A stretch of 64,000 nucleotides of DNA from positions 62,001 through 126,000 of the forward strand of contig NZ_JAIXHL010000005.1 of NCBI RefSeq assembly GCF_030145815.1, read 5' to 3'. Below, piece after piece: positions 63,977 to 64,000 of this stretch. Under the pieces are notes generated by a model. It saw only the letters and a program-made list of their open reading frames with translations, did no database searches and was not told the DNA's origin. The DNA is from Sphingomonas sp. Lineage in GTDB: Bacteria; Pseudomonadota; Alphaproteobacteria; Sphingomonadales; Sphingomonadaceae. Both the position numbers and the translations under genes were made by a program. Within the stretch, counting starts at the first letter, position 1; every line of letters starts with the position of its first letter.

Positions 63977-64000
63977 GCGTCGTTGCAGCATTCTTCCCAC

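Overview
The window is GC-rich chromosomal DNA of an alphaproteobacterium, most likely a sphingomonad (Sphingomonas or a close relative). Four things point there: a GcrA cell-cycle regulator, an F0 ATP synthase operon with separate b and b' genes and no F1 genes beside it, a GGAAC-N17-CGTT promoter of the type read by the alphaproteobacterial general-stress sigma factor EcfG, and an argD-argF-hslO cluster. Nearly all of it is dense housekeeping sequence. No rRNA, tRNA, CRISPR array, prophage or intact transposase gene was seen.

Layout. 0-5.4 kb: envelope genes (an OmpA-type protein cut by the window edge, a His/Met-rich outer-membrane pair that may handle metals, a phosphodiesterase lipoprotein, a MaoC hydratase, an Arg-rich lipoprotein). 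5.5-8.9 kb: apt and the cytochrome bc1 operon petABC. 9-13.6 kb: trmL-hemF-GNAT, a translationally coupled pair of multi-pass membrane proteins, lipB and a small lipoprotein. 13.8-19.5 kb: queE/queC (queuosine precursor) and hslO-argF-argD. 19.7-26.1 kb: an orphan PAS histidine kinase, an ABC-2 permease, gcrA, a chemoreceptor with a coupled small membrane protein, and an outer-membrane barrel. 26.2-30.7 kb: parE, an ECF sigma factor with a coupled membrane protein, and a class A beta-lactamase-like hydrolase. 30.7-34.6 kb: an interlocked minus-strand operon metZ-apaG-lysR-hypothetical-GNAT. 34.6-41.7 kb: a PMT-type glycosyltransferase, a TraB/GumN protein, and the run deacetylase-acetyltransferase-recO-leuB-GT2. 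42-46.3 kb: a transglutaminase/TPR protein and a DUF2254 protein. 46.3-47.3 kb: a small AT-richer island with two unusual genes. 47.3-53.8 kb: uvrC, an S41 peptidase, a rhomboid protease, an M20 hydrolase and a DUF202 protein. 54-56.6 kb: the F0 operon atpI-atpB-atpE-atpF'-atpF. 56.9-64 kb: a disrupted radC, an EF-hand protein, purB, a histone-H1-like protein, an SMI1/KNR4 protein, a dienelactone hydrolase, gpmA and an OsmC protein.

Points of most interest. radC is split by a 591-bp insertion flanked by a 7-bp direct repeat (TCAACAG). Removing the insert restores a canonical in-frame RadC, and the insert carries its own small gene (56 aa). The 46.3-47.3 kb island holds a free-standing protein resembling EF-Tu domain II and an unknown protein, and it is bracketed by two related hairpins. 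Three copies of a roughly 135-175 bp double-hairpin repeat lie in 56.7-63.5 kb, and two CGTCA-ended inverted-repeat elements lie at 17.2 and 53.8 kb. Regulatory candidates include an EcfG-type promoter before the EF-hand gene, TGCAAC/GTTGCA palindromes before the atp operon and the osmC gene, a GTGTGTCA inverted repeat before the histone-like gene, and a terminator-like hairpin in the argD leader.
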